NCBI GenBank assembly: GCA_019358895.1
Contig: JAHHIG010000004.1
Span: 293,009 to 357,008, forward strand
DNA length: 64,000 bases
Direction of reading: 5' to 3'
DNA from: Tildeniella nuda ZEHNDER 1965/U140
GTDB lineage: Bacteria; Cyanobacteriota; Cyanobacteriia; Leptolyngbyales; Leptolyngbyaceae
Part shown: positions 53,075 through 62,039 of the stretch, piece by piece
How positions within the stretch are numbered: the stretch's first letter is position 1
Layout of the letters: every line of letters starts with the position of its first letter
The notes under the pieces: generated by a model
Database searches by the model: none
Seen by the model: only the letters and a program-made list of their open reading frames with translations
Told to the model about the DNA's origin: nothing
Program-made: the position numbers and the translations under genes

Positions 53075-53308
53075 ATGAATGATGATGCGCCTAAGAAACT
53101 GTCGAGCGACGACCTCGCCTTCTACATTGAACACACTGATGGCATAACGAAGCCCTGGCTGTTAGGTCAACTACGATTACTCAAGCTGCGTGAGCGCCGC
53201 GATTCTCTTTCTGAAACAGAATACCTGGAGGCGATCGCCGATATCCATCAGGATATGATGCAGCTCGGAGAGTGGTGGAAAGGCAGAGAAGATGAGGTGT
53301 TTGGTTAA
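53075..53308 (+). CDS. small conserved hypothetical protein
   Basis: This 77-residue protein is helical and acidic: KKLSSDDLAFYIEHTDGITKPWLLGQLRLLKLRERRDSLSETEYLEAIADIHQDMMQLGEWWKGREDEVFG. I know no family name. ATG 53075 is preferred over GTG 53066. It ends 3 bp before the ppk1 start, so it is likely cotranscribed with polyphosphate kinase and could be an accessory factor. That association is by position only. No membrane segment. Confidence 0.7.
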   Translation: MNDDAPKKLSSDDLAFYIEHTDGITKPWLLGQLRLLKLRERRDSLSETEYLEAIADIHQDMMQLGEWWKGREDEVFG

Positions 53309-53311
53309 ATC

Positions 53312-55471
53312 ATGCCAAGGCGTAGAAAGGTCATTACAGAAAAGCAGTCTCCGCTCGACGTTGACCTCACCGATCCTCAGTATTACTTCAACCGTGAAAG
53401 CAGTTGGTTAGAGTTTAACAATCGAGTGCTGCACGAGGCGTTTGACCCGCGCACACCGCTGTTAGAGCGGCTGAAATTCATGGCGATTTTCAGCTCCAAC
53501 CTGGATGAATACTTCATGGTGCGAGTGGCAGCGCTAAAAGAACAGGTGGAAGCGAAGGTCACAAAGTTGCCTGCTGATGGACGCACCGCACAGCAACAGC
53601 TAGACCTGATCAGCCAGCGATTGCGTCCTATGGTCACGCAGCAGCATCAACACTTTGAGCAAGCGTTGCGCCCGCAGTTGGCAACCAAAGGAGTGTATCT
53701 GCTGGACTACATTGAGCTGAATCAGGAGCAGCGCGCTTACCTGCAAACGTATTATGACGAGCAAATTTTTCCAGTCTTGACACCGCTAGCGATCGATCCA
53801 GGGCATCCCTTTCCCTACATTTCTAACCTCAGTCTCAACATGGCAGTGGTCATCAAAGACCCGGCGAATGGTGAGGAACTGTTTGCTCGAGTCAAAGTGC
53901 CAAAAATTCTGCCACGCTTTCTACCGCTGCCAGAGCATCTGCGACGGCAGCAAAAAGAGATGCCTGCTGCGTGGACTGCGGTACCGCTGGAGCAGGTGAT
54001 TGCTCACAATCTAGAAAGCCTGTTTCCTGGTATGAACATCCAGGAATACTACCCGTTTCGCATTACGCGCGATGGCGACTTAGAAGTTGCCGAAGATGAA
54101 GCGGATGATCTCATGCTGGCGATCGAGCAAGAGCTTCGCAAACGACGCTTTGGTGGTTCGATCGTGCGGTTAGAAGTTCATGCCTCCATGCCCGAACTGG
54201 TGCGCGAGATGCTGCGTCAGGAAATGGAACTGGGCGATATCGATGTGTACGAAGTGGAAGGGTTGCTTTGCTTGAGCGATCTGTTTGCGCTGAATGGCTT
54301 ACCGCTGCCAGAGTTGAAAGATCCACCCTGGCGATCGGCATTACCCAACCGTCTGCGCCGGAGCCTTGAAGTCGATCGCAGTTCGCTTGAGCTGGAAGAC
54401 GACCTTTTTGCGGTAATTCGCAAGCAAGATTTGCTGCTGCACCATCCCTACTATTCCTTCTCCAACACAGTGCAGCGGTTCCTCACGCAGGCAGCGCACG
54501 ATCCAGATGTACTGGCGATTAAAACAACGCTCTATCGCACCTCTGGCGATTCACCGATCGTCGATGCTCTCATTGCCGCCGCCGAAAACGGTAAACAAGT
54601 CTCCGTGCTGGTAGAACTCAAAGCCCGCTTCGACGAAGAAAACAACATCAACTGGGCACGCAAGCTAGAGAATGTCGGTGTGCATGTCGTCTATGGTTTA
54701 GTTGGACTCAAGACCCACACTAAAGTCATGCTGGTTGTGCGGCGAGAAGAGGGACGCATTCGGCGTTACGTCCACATTGGCACCGGAAACTACAATCCCA
54801 AAACGGCTCGACTGTACACAGACGTAGGCTTATTGAGCTGCCGCGAAGATCTCGGTGCCGATCTAACCGATCTATTCAATTACTTAACGGGCTATTCACG
54901 GCAGCAGGTCTACCGCAAGCTCCTGGTAGCTCCCGTCAATTTGCGCGATCGTATGCTCTCGCTCATTCATCGCGAAAGCGACCATGCCAGCAACGGACAT
55001 CACGCCCGTATCGTTGCCAAAATGAATGCACTGGTCGATCCTGGCGTTATCGTGGCGCTGTACGAAGCCTCGCAAGCAGGTGTGCAGATCGATCTGATTG
55101 TGCGTGGCATGTGCTGTTTGCGTCCTCAGGTACCCGGCATCAGCGAAAACATCCGCGTCGTGAGTATTGTCGGGCGCTTCCTGGAGCACTCCCGTATCTT
55201 CTACTTCCACAACCAGGGACAAGAAGAGGTGTTCATCGGCAGCGCTGACTGGATGACACGCAACCTCGATCGCCGCGTGGAAGCTGTGGTACCGATCGAC
55301 GATCCCGCGATCGCCAAAGACCTGCAAGAAATCCTCGGCATCCTCCTCGCCGACAACCGCCAGGCTTGGGATTTACAGCCAGACGGACACTATATTCAAC
55401 GTCGTCCCGCTACAGGTGTCTCCGAGCAAAGCTCTCAGCGTCTATTGATGGACATGGCGCAGCAGCAATGA
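53312..55471 (+). CDS. ppk1: polyphosphate kinase 1
   Basis: PPK1 reversibly transfers the gamma-phosphate of ATP to long-chain polyphosphate. This 719-residue enzyme has the N-domain (YYFNRESSWLEFNNRVLHEAFDPRTPLLERLKFMAIFSSNLDEYFMVR), the head domain and the two catalytic PLD-like halves. The catalytic His is in the VGLKTHTKV block (~470), with YVHIGTGNYNPKTARLYTDVGL and FIGSADWMTRNLDRRVEAVVP. The length is normal and no frameshift was seen. ATG 53312. Upstream small gene and ppk1 form a probable two-gene operon. Confidence 0.95.
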   Translation: MPRRRKVITEKQSPLDVDLTDPQYYFNRESSWLEFNNRVLHEAFDPRTPLLERLKFMAIFSSNLDEYFMVRVAALKEQVEAKVTKLPADGRTAQQQLDLISQRLRPMVTQQHQHFEQALRPQLATKGVYLLDYIELNQEQRAYLQTYYDEQIFPVLTPLAIDPGHPFPYISNLSLNMAVVIKDPANGEELFARVKVPKILPRFLPLPEHLRRQQKEMPAAWTAVPLEQVIAHNLESLFPGMNIQEYYPFRITRDGDLEVAEDEADDLMLAIEQELRKRRFGGSIVRLEVHASMPELVREMLRQEMELGDIDVYEVEGLLCLSDLFALNGLPLPELKDPPWRSALPNRLRRSLEVDRSSLELEDDLFAVIRKQDLLLHHPYYSFSNTVQRFLTQAAHDPDVLAIKTTLYRTSGDSPIVDALIAAAENGKQVSVLVELKARFDEENNINWARKLENVGVHVVYGLVGLKTHTKVMLVVRREEGRIRRYVHIGTGNYNPKTARLYTDVGLLSCREDLGADLTDLFNYLTGYSRQQVYRKLLVAPVNLRDRMLSLIHRESDHASNGHHARIVAKMNALVDPGVIVALYEASQAGVQIDLIVRGMCCLRPQVPGISENIRVVSIVGRFLEHSRIFYFHNQGQEEVFIGSADWMTRNLDRRVEAVVPIDDPAIAKDLQEILGILLADNRQAWDLQPDGHYIQRRPATGVSEQSSQRLLMDMAQQQ

Positions 55472-55514
55472 GGTGAGGAGTAAGGGGTAAGGGGTGAGGA
55501 GTAAGGGGTGAAGA
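55472..55514. repeat. STRR cluster (GAGGAGTAAGGGGTAAG type)
   Basis: Six purine-rich heptamer units begin directly after the ppk1 stop codon and end just before the following small gene. Confidence 0.85.
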
Positions 55515-55521
55515 TTGAGCC

Positions 55522-55707
55522 ATGACAGAGATCAATTATGCTGCAATGGATGATCGTATTCGCAGTGTAATTGCAGAGTACACAAGCCTTGATATTGCTG
55601 AATGCATTCCTGTTGTTGCTGTAGCGAATGGGCGTGAGGTCACTCCTGACGGCAAACAGTGGTTAGGTGAACTTTGGACAAAGGTTTTCGTTCGCATTCG
55701 TGATTAA
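55522..55707 (+). CDS. small hypothetical protein
   Basis: This 61-residue frame begins ATG ACAGAGATCAATTATGCTGC, i.e. MTEINYAAMDDRIRSVIAEY, and continues LDIAECIPVVAVANGREVTPDGKQWLGELWTKVFVRIRD. Composition and length look like a real small protein, but I know no family. It may be the beginning of the damaged region that follows. Confidence 0.45.
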   Translation: MTEINYAAMDDRIRSVIAEYTSLDIAECIPVVAVANGREVTPDGKQWLGELWTKVFVRIRD

Positions 55708-56054
55708 GGTGTAATTCCCTACTTGATGGCTACGATCGACAGAATCAGTTATGGTTCAAAACAGTCTGATCCTAATTGGACATGGGGTAATGGTTCTACC
55801 CGTCAGGCTCAACAATTGGTAAGTTTGTAGGTGGAAAGCCCGGAAAAACTGCTGGCAGCGAAGTTGGAAAACATATTGGCGGAGCAGTTGGGAAAGTTGT
55901 AGACTTTTTCCTATTCACGTTATTCAAGTAACAAACGTCCCAGGACAATAGTCAAGAAATTCGAGCCGAAAAAAGTAAGATTTCAGGTGCGATCGCTGAT
56001 GTTAATAGCACCATAAGTGGTTTGCGAAATGACTCTTTTACCGTTTCTAAGTGG
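55708..56054 (+). pseudogene. broken coding fragments (Gly-rich, Lys/Val-rich)
   Basis: Two partial coding segments lie in different frames. ATG 55726 gives MATIDRISYGSKQSDPNWTW and stops after 34 codons. A frame shifted by one base then gives GSTIGKFVGGKPGKTAGSEV and GKHIGGAVGKVVDFFLFTLFK with a stop near 55930. The glycine-spaced Lys/Val segment resembles glycine-zipper membrane peptides. A further open piece (QEIRAEKSKISGAIADVNST) follows to ~56000. I read this as a decayed gene or genes, not a functional one. Confidence 0.45.
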
Positions 56055-56147
56055 TTAGGTGATGAGGTCTTCAGACTCGTCGCTGGCTGCTGCTTCGATC
56101 AGATCCACCAGTTGAGTGGCAGCGTCCTTGCGATTAACCTGGTGCAG
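56055..56147 (-). pseudogene. Phd/YefM-type antitoxin remnant
   Basis: The minus-strand reading LHQVNRKDAATQLVDLIEAA, then ASDESEDLIT and a stop, matches the N-terminus of prevent-host-death antitoxins (MHQVNLKDA...LVDLIEAAASGEEVIIT). The expected start ATG has become CTG (56147-56145), and the frame ends after 30 residues, where the domain normally continues. No toxin gene is beside it. I interpret it as a dead toxin-antitoxin relic. Confidence 0.6.
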
Positions 56148-56194
56148 CCGTTGTCTTCCAAAAGAGTCTCAGGGCGTGTGTCATTCGCTATGCG

Positions 56195-57067
56195 TTAAAG
56201 ATACTTTTGCAGTAGCAAGTTCAGCTTTGCCTTAGTTGCGTCCGAAACTTTATCCAGCGGTGTGAGGATCGCGTACTTGAGCGCAGAATGGGCATCTGAT
56301 GTGGGTGGATTCTCGCTCAGACGGAGGACGGTTTCTTGAATGACTTTTTGGGCGTTGACGGCGTTGCGCTGAAGGTTGGCAATCACCAGCTCAACGGTGA
56401 CGCTGTCGTGGTCGGGGTGCCAGCAGTCGTAGTCAGTTACCAGTGCTAGTGTGGCGTAGGCAATCTCTGCTTCTCTCGCCAGCTTCGCTTCTGGCAGATT
56501 GGTCATGCCGATAATCGTTGCGCCCCAACTGCGGTACAGATTGGATTCGGCTTTGGTCGAAAAAGCGGGACCTTCCATGCAAACGTAGGTGCCGCCGCGA
56601 TGCAGATTGACATCCGTAAGATTGAGGCTGGCGACTGCATCTGATAGGACATTTGCCAGGTTATGGCAAACGGGATCACCAAAGGCAATGTGGGCAACGA
56701 TGCCATCGCCAAAGAAGGTAGAAGCGCGGTTTTTGGTGCGATCGATAAACTGATCCGGCACCACCATATCCAACGGCTTTGCCTCTTGCTTGAGCGAACC
56801 AACGGCTGAGGCGGAGATCAAATACTGCACACCCAGACTTTTCATGGCGTAGATATTGGCGCGAAACGGCAGCTCTGACGGTGTGAGATGGTGGTTTCTG
56901 CCATGCCGTGCCAGAAAGGCAACGCGTGTGCCGTCGATCGTCCCTAAAATAATCGCATCAGACGGTTTGCCAAAGGGCGTGTCGATCGTCACCTCTTCTA
57001 CATCTTTCAGCGCCTCCATTTTATAGAGTCCGCTGCCGCCAATAATGCCGATCGCTGCCTGAGACAT
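56195..57067 (-). CDS. mtnP: S-methyl-5'-thioadenosine phosphorylase
   Basis: MtnP splits methylthioadenosine with phosphate into adenine and methylthioribose-1-phosphate in the methionine salvage pathway. The 290-residue protein has [31 protein letters not shown] (phosphate loop), [30 protein letters not shown], the SASAVGSL substrate region, [19 protein letters not shown] and the C-terminal [18 protein letters not shown]. The length is usual. ATG 57067. It lies alone between a decayed region and nth. Confidence 0.93.
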   Translation of the reverse strand: MSQAAIGIIGGSGLYKMEALKDVEEVTIDTPFGKPSDAIILGTIDGTRVAFLARHGRNHHLTPSELPFRANIYAMKSLGVQYLISASAVGSLKQEAKPLDMVVPDQFIDRTKNRASTFFGDGIVAHIAFGDPVCHNLANVLSDAVASLNLTDVNLHRGGTYVCMEGPAFSTKAESNLYRSWGATIIGMTNLPEAKLAREAEIAYATLALVTDYDCWHPDHDSVTVELVIANLQRNAVNAQKVIQETVLRLSENPPTSDAHSALKYAILTPLDKVSDATKAKLNLLLQKYL

Positions 57068-57167
57068 GGTGGTTTCGTTAGGTTGGTCGTAGATATTCTA
57101 CCTGTTGAAGGAAGTCTAAAGTCTAAAGGATGAAGGATAAAAAGTGTAACCCCTCGCGTTTAGCCGT

Positions 57168-57833
57168 TTGAATCAGCAACTATTCGATATTGATCAGGCA
57201 ATGATCTTGCTGCGAGAAGCCGTTCGTCCCTTCCCGAAAGCAGCAATGTTTGCGTTGGCAGAACTGGGCTACACGTCGCCGTTTGAGCAACTCATCGCCT
57301 GTATCATCTCCATTCGCACGCGGGATGAAGCGTCACTTCCAGTTGCCATTAAGTTGTTCGATCGCGCTCGTACTCCAGCAGAAATGGCACGCCTGACTAC
57401 CGAAGAAATCGAAGATCTGATCCGCGACTCTACCTTTCATGAGACGAAAGCGCCGCAAATCTGGGCGATCGCCCGTCAAATTATCGACAAGTATGGCGAT
57501 GAGCTGCCGTGCGATTTCGATACGCTTGTCTCGTTTGCAGGCGTGGGTCCGAAATGCGCCAACCTGACGCTGGGTATTGCTTGTAAACATCCGTCTATCA
57601 GTGTGGATATCCACGTGCATCGCGTCACAAACCGCTGGGGCTATGTGCAAACGCGCACACCCGAAAAAACGTTGAAAGCGCTGGAAGCAAAATTGCCAGA
57701 GCGCTACTGGATTGAACTCAACGAACGATTAGTGCCCTTTGGCAAACACATTTGCACTGGAGACTCACCCCGTTGTTCAACCTGTCCGCTGCTTAAAATG
57801 TGCCAGCAGGTGGGTGTAAGAGAGCATCGTTAG
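57168..57833 (+). CDS. nth: endonuclease III (DNA glycosylase/AP lyase)
   Basis: Endonuclease III removes oxidised pyrimidines and cuts AP sites. The 221-residue protein has the helix-hairpin-helix-GPD motif FAGVGPKCANLTLG, catalytic Lys129 and Asp147 (VDIHVHR), spaced 18 as in E. coli Nth. The C-terminal [4Fe-4S] cluster C-x6-C-x2-C-x5-C (CTGDSPRCSTCPLLKMC) is intact. The early LIACIISIRTRDE differs from the common SAQTTD but keeps its shape. TTG 57168 is the start; no ATG precedes the motif region suitably. Confidence 0.9.
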   Translation: MNQQLFDIDQAMILLREAVRPFPKAAMFALAELGYTSPFEQLIACIISIRTRDEASLPVAIKLFDRARTPAEMARLTTEEIEDLIRDSTFHETKAPQIWAIARQIIDKYGDELPCDFDTLVSFAGVGPKCANLTLGIACKHPSISVDIHVHRVTNRWGYVQTRTPEKTLKALEAKLPERYWIELNERLVPFGKHICTGDSPRCSTCPLLKMCQQVGVREHR

Positions 57834-57984
57834 GGAGTCGGGAGTGGTTAGCGTTGAAAGGGCGACAGAGATCCCCGACTTCTTGATTTTGTCTTGCTGT
57901 AATTGGCTAAGTCTGGTGCAGAAGTCGGGGATCTGGCTTTCAGCAACGCCTACAATCTAAGCAGACTGTCACAACTGCAATGGT

Positions 57985-58689
57985 ATGATTTCTGATTCTC
58001 AGGCGCTTCCTGTACTTAGCGCGAAACAAGAGCGGCAGAGCGGCAGGCAGTATTATGTAAACGATCGCGGCGATCGCTTACCCAGTGTCAGCACGATTCT
58101 CAACGCGACGCGATCGCAGCAGCAGCGAGATGCCCTTGCTCACTGGAAAGAACGCGTGGGTGTAGAGGAAGCTGCCCGCATTAGTGGCACTGCCAGCCGT
58201 CGCGGTACGGGCACGCATAAACAGGTGCAGCGCTATCTGCAAGGCGAAGTCGTTCTGTGCCCAGACGGAATCAAGCCCTACTGGGAAAGCATCAAGCCTG
58301 TCATTCTCGCTGTGGATGAGGTGAGACTGGTTGAAGGCACCGTCTTTCACCATGATCTCGGCTATGCCGGGAAAGTTGATTGTGTTGCCAATTACGACGG
58401 CATTGCGTGTCTTTGCGAATGGAAAACCGCCGATCGCCCCAAACATTCACTGGAGCACTTGAACGACTATCCCTTGCAAGTCGTTGCTTACTGGGGAGCA
58501 GTGCAACAAACTTATCAGGACTATGATTTAAACTTGCATCATGCGCTGCTGGCGATCGCCATCCCTGATTTGCCCGCCGAAGTCTTCTGGTTTGACCTGG
58601 AAACGATCAATCATTACTGGCAACAGTGGGAAGAACGAGTGGCGATCTTCTGGAGACGGCAAGGCGGAAGGCTAAAGTATGAAGGATGA
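57985..58689 (+). CDS. PD-(D/E)XK exonuclease, MGME1-like
   Basis: This 234-residue nuclease-like protein has the PD-(D/E)XK core GYAGKVDCVANYDGIACLCEWKTADRP (Asp in GKVD, Glu-x-Lys in CEWKT) at residues ~126-153. PSVSTILNATR near the start and DYPLQVVAYWGAVQ after the core also resemble MGME1, the mitochondrial single-strand DNA exonuclease. A DNA-repair or single-strand end-processing role is inferred; the neighbouring nth and alkyltransferase-like genes fit that. Its last residues (RLKYEG) and stop codon are translated GAAGGAT repeat. ATG 57985. Confidence 0.82.
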   Translation: MISDSQALPVLSAKQERQSGRQYYVNDRGDRLPSVSTILNATRSQQQRDALAHWKERVGVEEAARISGTASRRGTGTHKQVQRYLQGEVVLCPDGIKPYWESIKPVILAVDEVRLVEGTVFHHDLGYAGKVDCVANYDGIACLCEWKTADRPKHSLEHLNDYPLQVVAYWGAVQQTYQDYDLNLHHALLAIAIPDLPAEVFWFDLETINHYWQQWEERVAIFWRRQGGRLKYEG

Positions 58690-58737
58690 AGTATAAAAAT
58701 GCTGCCTCTAACTTTCAGCCTTTAGCCTTTCTTCTCC
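58667..58737 (+). repeat. STRR cluster (GAAGGAT/AAAGTAT; CCTTTAG) bridging two genes
   Basis: Heptamers GAAGGCT, AAAGTAT, GAAGGAT, GAAGTAT begin inside the MGME1-like gene and supply its last codons and TGA stop. CAGCCTTTAGCC units then reach the ATG at 58738. Confidence 0.75.
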
Positions 58738-59055
58738 ATGTCCTCCTACGAAGCCATCTACGCGATCGTGCAACAAATTCCCTATGGTCAGGTGGCAACC
58801 TATGGGCAGGTGGCAGAGTTGGCAAACCTACCAGGGCGAGCACGTTTGGTAGGCTATGCCCTGTTTCGGGTTGCTCCAGACGCGGATATTCCCTGGCATC
58901 GGGTGATTAATGCAAAAGGCGAGATTTCGGAGTCGCCTGTGCGGTATGGAAGTGATCACTTGCAGCGATCGCTTCTCGAAGCTGAAGGCATCCAGTTCAA
59001 CGCTCAAGGACGCATCAATCTACGTGCCTATCGCTGGCAAGGGGCAATTAGTTAA
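58738..59055 (+). CDS. alkyltransferase-like (ATL) MGMT-family protein
   Basis: This 105-residue protein has the MGMT fold: IPYGQVATYGQVAELANLPGRARLVGYALFRVAPDADIPWHRVINAKGEIS. The O6-methylguanine acceptor motif PCHR is PWHR, so it should be an ATL protein, which binds O6-alkylguanine DNA and hands the lesion to nucleotide excision repair rather than repairing it. The usual ATL length (~100-115) agrees. ATG 58738 sits right after STRR sequence, within a small DNA-repair cluster (nth, MGME1-like nuclease). Confidence 0.9.
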   Translation: MSSYEAIYAIVQQIPYGQVATYGQVAELANLPGRARLVGYALFRVAPDADIPWHRVINAKGEISESPVRYGSDHLQRSLLEAEGIQFNAQGRINLRAYRWQGAIS

Positions 59056-59160
59056 GCGGAAGCAAGCAGATAGGACTTGATTATAAACTAGGTTGAATGG
59101 TGAGATGCTTTTGATGAAAATTACCTTTCTTGTTCTCTCATCGTCTTCGGCATCGCCCCT

Positions 59161-59508
59161 ATGCAAGCGCAAACATCTAGCAATAAGCATTTGCTCACTG
59201 TCGCCAAGCTCACGATCAAGCCTGATGAGCGTGAGGCATTTATCTCCGCTAGCAACCTTCTCAGCGAGCCATCTCGCACCGAGGAGGGTTGCGTGAGCTG
59301 GGAGTACTTCCAAGACACCACCGATCCAAACACATTTGTCTTTATAGAGGAATGGACTGGCAAGGAGGCATTCGACTTTCACTTCCACACTGAGCATTTC
59401 CAGAAGTATCTCACGCTGTTGCGTGCCCGTTGGCTGACCAAGCCCTTCTCTGTACGCCAATACACCATTGATGCTACCGAGGTCGCTACAGTGACACCCA
59501 CTGCCTAA
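59161..59508 (+). CDS. antibiotic-biosynthesis-monooxygenase (ABM)-domain protein
   Basis: This 115-residue protein has one ABM/ferredoxin-like domain: LLTVAKLTIKPDEREAFISASNLLSEPSRTEEGCVSWEYFQDTTDPNTFVFIEEWTGKEAFDFHFHTEHFQKYLTLL. It resembles YgiN/quinol monooxygenase-type proteins with conserved E-W and H-x-H features. The true substrate is unknown. ATG 59161 follows an extended untranslated stretch; no signal peptide. Not in an operon with known quinone genes. Confidence 0.83.
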   Translation: MQAQTSSNKHLLTVAKLTIKPDEREAFISASNLLSEPSRTEEGCVSWEYFQDTTDPNTFVFIEEWTGKEAFDFHFHTEHFQKYLTLLRARWLTKPFSVRQYTIDATEVATVTPTA

Positions 59509-59579
59509 CATGACACTGCAATGAGCGGTTTATAGTAGGTGTCTACTCTAGGATCAAGCTAGTTCATCGGACTTCTGCA

Positions 59580-59969
59580 ATGAAATCTTTGCTTTTGCGT
59601 AGTTTATTGGGCTTATTAATTGGCATCGCTCCTGCTATGGCAGCCAGTGCTCAGGTTGTACAAAACGGTATTGGGAACACGGGCAATTTGCTTAATTACC
59701 CATCTGGCACACGAATTTATCAAGGTGGCGCGATCGTGACCCCGACTGGAACGGTTGTGAACCCCAGTGTCACTGTTCCAGGTACAAACGGCTCCAACAC
59801 CTACTATTACCCGGATGGCAGCCGCGTCACTACAGGGAGCAAGATAGTCAACCCTTCTGGTACGTTTCTTACTCCTAATAGTCCTAATGGCGGGTTAAGA
59901 AACCCAGTCGTGAGACCAGTTCAACCTCTTCCTCCACCTGGAAGCCTGAACAGAGGCTTGAACCAGTGA
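59580..59969 (+). CDS. secreted low-complexity protein
   Basis: This 129-residue protein has an N-terminal signal peptide (MKSLLLRSLLGLLIGIAPAM, cleavage near AASA). The mature chain is short, Gly/Asn/Pro/Thr-rich, with repeated YPSGTRIYQGG/YPDGSRVTTG and IVTPTGTVVNPS/IVNPSGTFLTPN motifs. It should be periplasmic or cell-surface. No enzyme motif is visible. I know similar short exported cyanobacterial proteins, all uncharacterised. ATG 59580. Confidence 0.7.
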   Translation: MKSLLLRSLLGLLIGIAPAMAASAQVVQNGIGNTGNLLNYPSGTRIYQGGAIVTPTGTVVNPSVTVPGTNGSNTYYYPDGSRVTTGSKIVNPSGTFLTPNSPNGGLRNPVVRPVQPLPPPGSLNRGLNQ

Positions 59970-60030
59970 CAGAAATGAGTACTTAACCTCTCACGATCGA
60001 CCTTAGCGATTAATTGCTAGCTCTACCGCC

Positions 60031-61791
60031 TCACATCCGTTCTAATACAGGAATACCGAGTAGAGAGAGTCCCAACTTGAGCGATCGTGCCGTTAAATCA
60101 GCCAGAATCAGCCGTGAGGTTCGTAATGGCTCCTCTGCTTCCAAAATGGGACACTGCTCGTAAAACCGATTAAACTTTTGACTCAGCTCAAACAGGTATT
60201 GGCAGAGCCGATTGGGTAATAAATCTTGATCAATTTGTGCCAAGATCTCATCTAGTTGCAAGATGTGTTTTGCTAGCGTTAGCTCAGATTCATCTTTCAG
60301 CACGATCGCGGCATCAGCGCCCAACCGCTCAAAATCGATCTGACCTTTCCGGCTAATGCCTTGCACACGAACGTAGGCATACAGCATGTAGGGAGCTGTA
60401 TTGCCTTGCAGCGAGAGCATTTTATCGTAGCTAAAAATATAGTTGCTGGTGCGGTTCTGGCTTAGGTCAGCGTACTTAATCGCGCTAATACCTGTTACTT
60501 GAGACGCATGAGCAACGAATTCCTCTGTCTCCTGTCGATTTTCTTCTGCCAATCGGGCTTCGAGGTCAGCACGGGCACGAGCGATCGCTTCATCCAATAA
60601 ATCCTGAAGACGCACAGCCTCGCCCGATCGGGTCTTCAACTTTTTATTGTCTTCCCCCAGCACCAAACCAAATGGTGCGTGGATGAACTCCACCGCATCC
60701 GTAATCCAGCCCGCTCGCTGTCCCACCTGAAAAATCTGGATAAAGTGATTGGTTTGCTCCATGCCAACCGGATAAACCACCCGCTGCACCTTGTCTTCTT
60801 TCACCCGATAACGAATGGCTGCCAGGTCTGTTGTCGCGTAGTTATAGCCGCCATCCGACTTTTGCACAATTAGCGGTAGCGGCTTGCCTTCCTTATTGGT
60901 GAAGCCTTCTAGAAACACACATTGCGCCCCGTTATCTTCAACCAACAGTCCAGTTGCTTTTAGATCTTCAACAACACTTTCCAGTAAGGGATTGTAGAAC
61001 GATTCGCCTCGCTCAAGTACGTGCGCGATCCCCATCAGGTCGTAGATGATGCGGTAAGAGCGGCTGGACAGCTTACACACAATTTTCCAGGCAAGCAGGG
61101 TTTCCGGATCACCTGCCTGAAGTTGCACCACGGACAGTCGCGCCGCCTCACGAAAAGCGTCATCCGCATCAAACCGCTGTTTTGCCTGCCGATAAAACGT
61201 AGACAGGTCGCCCAAATCTAACGATTCACTTGCCGTTAGCGCGTCTGGATAAGCTACGCGCAAGTAAGCAATCAACATCCCAAACGGAGTGCCCCAGTCG
61301 CCGATATGACTGATGCGTAAGACATCGTGCCCGATAAACTCCAGAATCCGCGCGAGGCAGTCTCCAATGATGGCTGGACGCAAGTGCCCTACGTGCATTT
61401 CCTTCGCAATGTTGGGGCTGGGATAATCCACCATCACGCGCTGGGGATGAACGATCGCCACCACTCCCAACCGGGGATCAGACTGAATGGCTTTAATCTG
61501 CGCTTCTAGATAGCTCGTTTTTAGCGTCAGGTTGATAAAACCGGGACCTGCTACCGTTGGCGGCTCACACAGATCAGCGACATCAAGCTGTTGGACAAGC
61601 TGTGCGGCGATCGCTCGTGGTGCTTTGCCCAACGGTTTCGCTAGCGACAAAGACACGTTCGCCTGATAGTCTCCAAACTTGGGGTTGCTTGCAGGCACCA
61701 AGACCGGGTCAACTGATCCATAATCAGCACCAAAAGCGGCTATCAATGCTTGTCCAAGGCGAATTTTTAGTTGAGCGATCGTAAAATTCAT
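60031..61791 (-). CDS. argS: arginyl-tRNA synthetase
   Basis: ArgRS charges tRNA-Arg and needs tRNA for amino-acid activation. This 586-residue class I enzyme has the N-terminal Add-1 domain, the HIGH-type motif [34 protein letters not shown] (ATP site), and the KMSKS-equivalent [25 protein letters not shown]. The DALR anticodon-binding domain ends in [14 protein letters not shown], the usual terminus. Length is normal. ATG 61791. Monocistronic; the following gap (61792-62039) shows nothing notable. Confidence 0.95.
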   Translation of the reverse strand: MNFTIAQLKIRLGQALIAAFGADYGSVDPVLVPASNPKFGDYQANVSLSLAKPLGKAPRAIAAQLVQQLDVADLCEPPTVAGPGFINLTLKTSYLEAQIKAIQSDPRLGVVAIVHPQRVMVDYPSPNIAKEMHVGHLRPAIIGDCLARILEFIGHDVLRISHIGDWGTPFGMLIAYLRVAYPDALTASESLDLGDLSTFYRQAKQRFDADDAFREAARLSVVQLQAGDPETLLAWKIVCKLSSRSYRIIYDLMGIAHVLERGESFYNPLLESVVEDLKATGLLVEDNGAQCVFLEGFTNKEGKPLPLIVQKSDGGYNYATTDLAAIRYRVKEDKVQRVVYPVGMEQTNHFIQIFQVGQRAGWITDAVEFIHAPFGLVLGEDNKKLKTRSGEAVRLQDLLDEAIARARADLEARLAEENRQETEEFVAHASQVTGISAIKYADLSQNRTSNYIFSYDKMLSLQGNTAPYMLYAYVRVQGISRKGQIDFERLGADAAIVLKDESELTLAKHILQLDEILAQIDQDLLPNRLCQYLFELSQKFNRFYEQCPILEAEEPLRTSRLILADLTARSLKLGLSLLGIPVLERM

Positions 61792-62039
61792 AGCAAAGAA
61801 AACGCCGTCCGCTTCATAGACCTTAACAGATTAAACTAGCGTACTCTTCTTGAAGACCCGATCACGCTTCCAAGTTATTTCTCCTTGATATAATAGTCTT
61901 GTTTAGGGCAAAACCATTGCCAGCGACGCTTGCCTGTATGTCCTACACAACTCAAACTAGAATTTGTCGCCCTCCGATCAGATCCGATCGGAGTTGGGAA
62001 CTTTAAGAGAATTAGTTGAGCTTGAAAAGCCATATCCCG

